Assembly (NCBI RefSeq): GCF_001425355.1
Contig: NZ_LMQN01000016.1
Location: 144,360 to 208,359 of the forward strand
DNA from: Chryseobacterium sp. Leaf405
GTDB taxonomy: Bacteria; Bacteroidota; Bacteroidia; Flavobacteriales; Weeksellaceae
Reading direction: 5' to 3'
DNA length: 64,000 bases
Part shown: positions 62,946-64,000 of the stretch, piece after piece
How the letters are laid out: every line of letters begins with the position of its first letter
Numbering within the stretch: position 1 is the stretch's first letter
The notes under the pieces: generated by a model
Seen by the model: only the letters and a program-made list of their open reading frames with translations
The model's database searches: none
Told to the model about the DNA's origin: nothing
Translations under genes and position numbers: made by a program

Positions 62946-63626
62946 ATGAATGCAAAAGTATTAATCATCGTTTCCAATACGAGCTCAATAGGACCTAACC
63001 ACAGAAGAACAGGTACTTTTTTATCTGAAGTAGCACATCCTTATGCAGAATTTGAAAAAGCAGGTTATCAAATCGATTTTGCGAGTTTAACAGGTGAATC
63101 TCCATTTTTAGATGCTTTAAATTTAGCCGATGATCCTGATAATTTAAAATTCTTAACAGGAAAAGGGTGGGAAGAAATGCATAATGCAACAAAACTGTCT
63201 AATGTAAATCTGAATGACTATGATGCTGTTTTTGTTCCCGGAGGTTTAGCGCCAATGGTTGATATGCCGGAAGCTGATGAAATTAAAAAAGTTATTGCCG
63301 AGTTTTATGAATCTGATCGCATTGTAGGAGCCGTTTGTCACGGTCCGGTTTCTCTTTTAAATGTAAAGTTGAGTGACGGAAGTTATCTGGTGAATGGCAA
63401 AAATATTACCTCTTTCACTACCGAAGAAGAAGACAATTATGCAAGACCGGATGTTCCTTTCGATTTACAGACCGCTTTAACTGAACAAGGTGCTATTTTT
63501 CATGATGCAGAACCTTGGTCTGCCAACAGTATAGTGGACGGAAATCTTGTAACAGGTCAGAATCCTGCTTCTGCAAAAGGTGTTGGAGAAAAAATCGTTG
63601 CTCTTTTAGAAGCTAAAAAAGCGTAA
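62946..63626 (+). CDS. DJ-1/PfpI-type class I glutamine amidotransferase-like protein
   Basis: A 226-residue protein. The catalytic-nucleophile elbow is the Cys in IVGAVCHGPVSLL (near residue 125), with the preceding VFVPGGLAPMVDMPE strand and a Glu in the early NRRTGTFLSEVAHPY block. The layout is that of the Hsp31/DJ-1 branch of chaperones and glyoxalase-III-like enzymes; which of these activities applies is not decided. It is cytosolic. It shares an operon with the ABM monooxygenase gene (22-base gap) and follows the Crp/Fnr-type regulator. Confidence 0.88.
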   Translation: MNAKVLIIVSNTSSIGPNHRRTGTFLSEVAHPYAEFEKAGYQIDFASLTGESPFLDALNLADDPDNLKFLTGKGWEEMHNATKLSNVNLNDYDAVFVPGGLAPMVDMPEADEIKKVIAEFYESDRIVGAVCHGPVSLLNVKLSDGSYLVNGKNITSFTTEEEDNYARPDVPFDLQTALTEQGAIFHDAEPWSANSIVDGNLVTGQNPASAKGVGEKIVALLEAKKA

Positions 63627-63648
63627 CTTAATTTTAAAATTAAAAAAA

Positions 63649-63948
63649 ATGGATCAAAACGCTGTATTTGTTCATGCCAAATGGCAAGTGAAAGAAGGAA
63701 ATCTGGATACTGTTCTTCAATTAATGAAAGAAGCTGCAGAAAAAAGTACTCAGGAAGAAGGAAATTTATTCTACAAACTTCATCAAAGTAAAGAAAACCA
63801 AAATACGATTGTTTTGTACGAAGGGTATGTAGATGCTAATGCTGTAGAAACGCATCGTAATTCTGAGCATTTCAAAAATATTGTTGTAGAACAAGTTGTC
63901 CCGTTACTGGAAAACAGAGAAGTTATTTTAATGAATCGGTTATTTTAA
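63649..63948 (+). CDS. ABM-family putative quinol monooxygenase
   Basis: A 99-residue dimeric alpha/beta-barrel protein. Family blocks are VFVHAKWQVKEGNLDTVLQL, CO-independent EEGNLFYKLHQSKENQNTIV and LYEGYVDANAVETHRNSEHF (the H-x-x-S/T-x-H-F element near residue 72), as in YgiN-type ABM monooxygenases. It likely acts on a quinol or related electron-rich compound without a cofactor. With the DJ-1/PfpI gene it may form a detoxification pair, induced through the neighbouring Crp/Fnr-like regulator (inference). Confidence 0.85.
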   Translation: MDQNAVFVHAKWQVKEGNLDTVLQLMKEAAEKSTQEEGNLFYKLHQSKENQNTIVLYEGYVDANAVETHRNSEHFKNIVVEQVVPLLENREVILMNRLF

Positions 63949-63964
63949 TAAGTGTATTTTTATG

Positions 63965-63999
63965 AGTTTCGGGCAAACCATAGGTTTGCCCGAAACTTT
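63965..63999 (+). terminator. Terminator of the DJ-1/PfpI-ABM operon
   Basis: AGTTTCGGGCAAACC / GGTTTGCCCGAAACT, a perfect 15-base stem with loop ATA, followed by T bases at the window end. Confidence 0.88.
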
Positions 64000-64000
64000 T

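Overview
The window reads as chromosome from a member of the Weeksellaceae (Bacteroidota), most likely Chryseobacterium or a close relative. The evidence is the AT-rich base composition, the short (288 aa) Bacteroidota-type primary sigma factor, many promoters with the TAnnTTTG -7 element typical of the phylum, menaquinone genes menA/menB, a type VI secretion module of the Bacteroidota subtype (TssK/TssN/TssG), many DUF families largely confined to Flavobacteriia, and a double-glycine leader peptide of the kind abundant in Chryseobacterium. No tRNA, rRNA operon, IS element, integrase or CRISPR array is visible. One RNA gene, the small SRP RNA (ffs), lies at 49226-49317.

Layout. 1-8 kb: the end of an aldo/keto reductase gene, an OmpH/Skp periplasmic chaperone, small stress-type genes (Lmo0937-like membrane protein, DUF2383 bundle), a truncated methionine aminopeptidase remnant, a lipoprotein sugar dehydrogenase, a LexA-like (S24) regulator, DUF4256, a threonine aldolase and an MntR/DtxR regulator with a dyad over its promoter. 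8-12.3 kb: a class V aminotransferase, then a three-gene tssG-tssN-tssK operon apart from the rest of a T6SS. 12.5-16.5 kb: S1/P1 nuclease, rpoD, a lipoprotein and an FAD monooxygenase. 16.5-22.5 kb: a copper-handling operon (HYC_CC_PP protein, DUF3347, multicopper oxidase fused to a CopB-like domain) and a TonB-dependent receptor. 22.6-29.2 kb: kdsA, DUF1697 and two large membrane GT-C-type proteins. 29.4-34.1 kb: a cysteine-synthase-like enzyme, an alpha-oxoamine-synthase-family acyltransferase (together a candidate cysteate/sulfonolipid pathway) and a radical SAM protein. 34.2-41.4 kb: atpC/atpD split from the other ATP synthase genes, ribF, MmcQ-like protein, a glutathione peroxidase lipoprotein and kdsB. 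41.4-49.1 kb: an apparently frameshifted membrane protein, an aminotransferase, a phosphosugar mutase, a GIN-domain lipoprotein, DUF3667, GT2 and DUF4199. 49.2-56.3 kb: ffs, an MBL hydrolase, menA, menB, a TPR protein, gyrA and DUF4286. 56.3-64 kb: two tiny exported proteins, GNAT, DUF421, the orphan GG-leader peptide, uvrA, and a Crp/Fnr regulator beside a DJ-1/PfpI and ABM-monooxygenase pair.

Most of the window is ordinary core genome. Items most worth a second look are the 44-residue Cys-rich GG-leader peptide gene with its own terminator (58216-58350), the candidate sulfonolipid pair (29448-31823), the orphan T6SS operon (9242-12304), the CopA-CopB fusion (16501-19101), the MAP fragment (1947-2072), the frameshifted gene (41408-41997), and three intergenic repeat-like elements that belong to no gene. 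All functional calls rest on motif recognition by eye; no database search was run.
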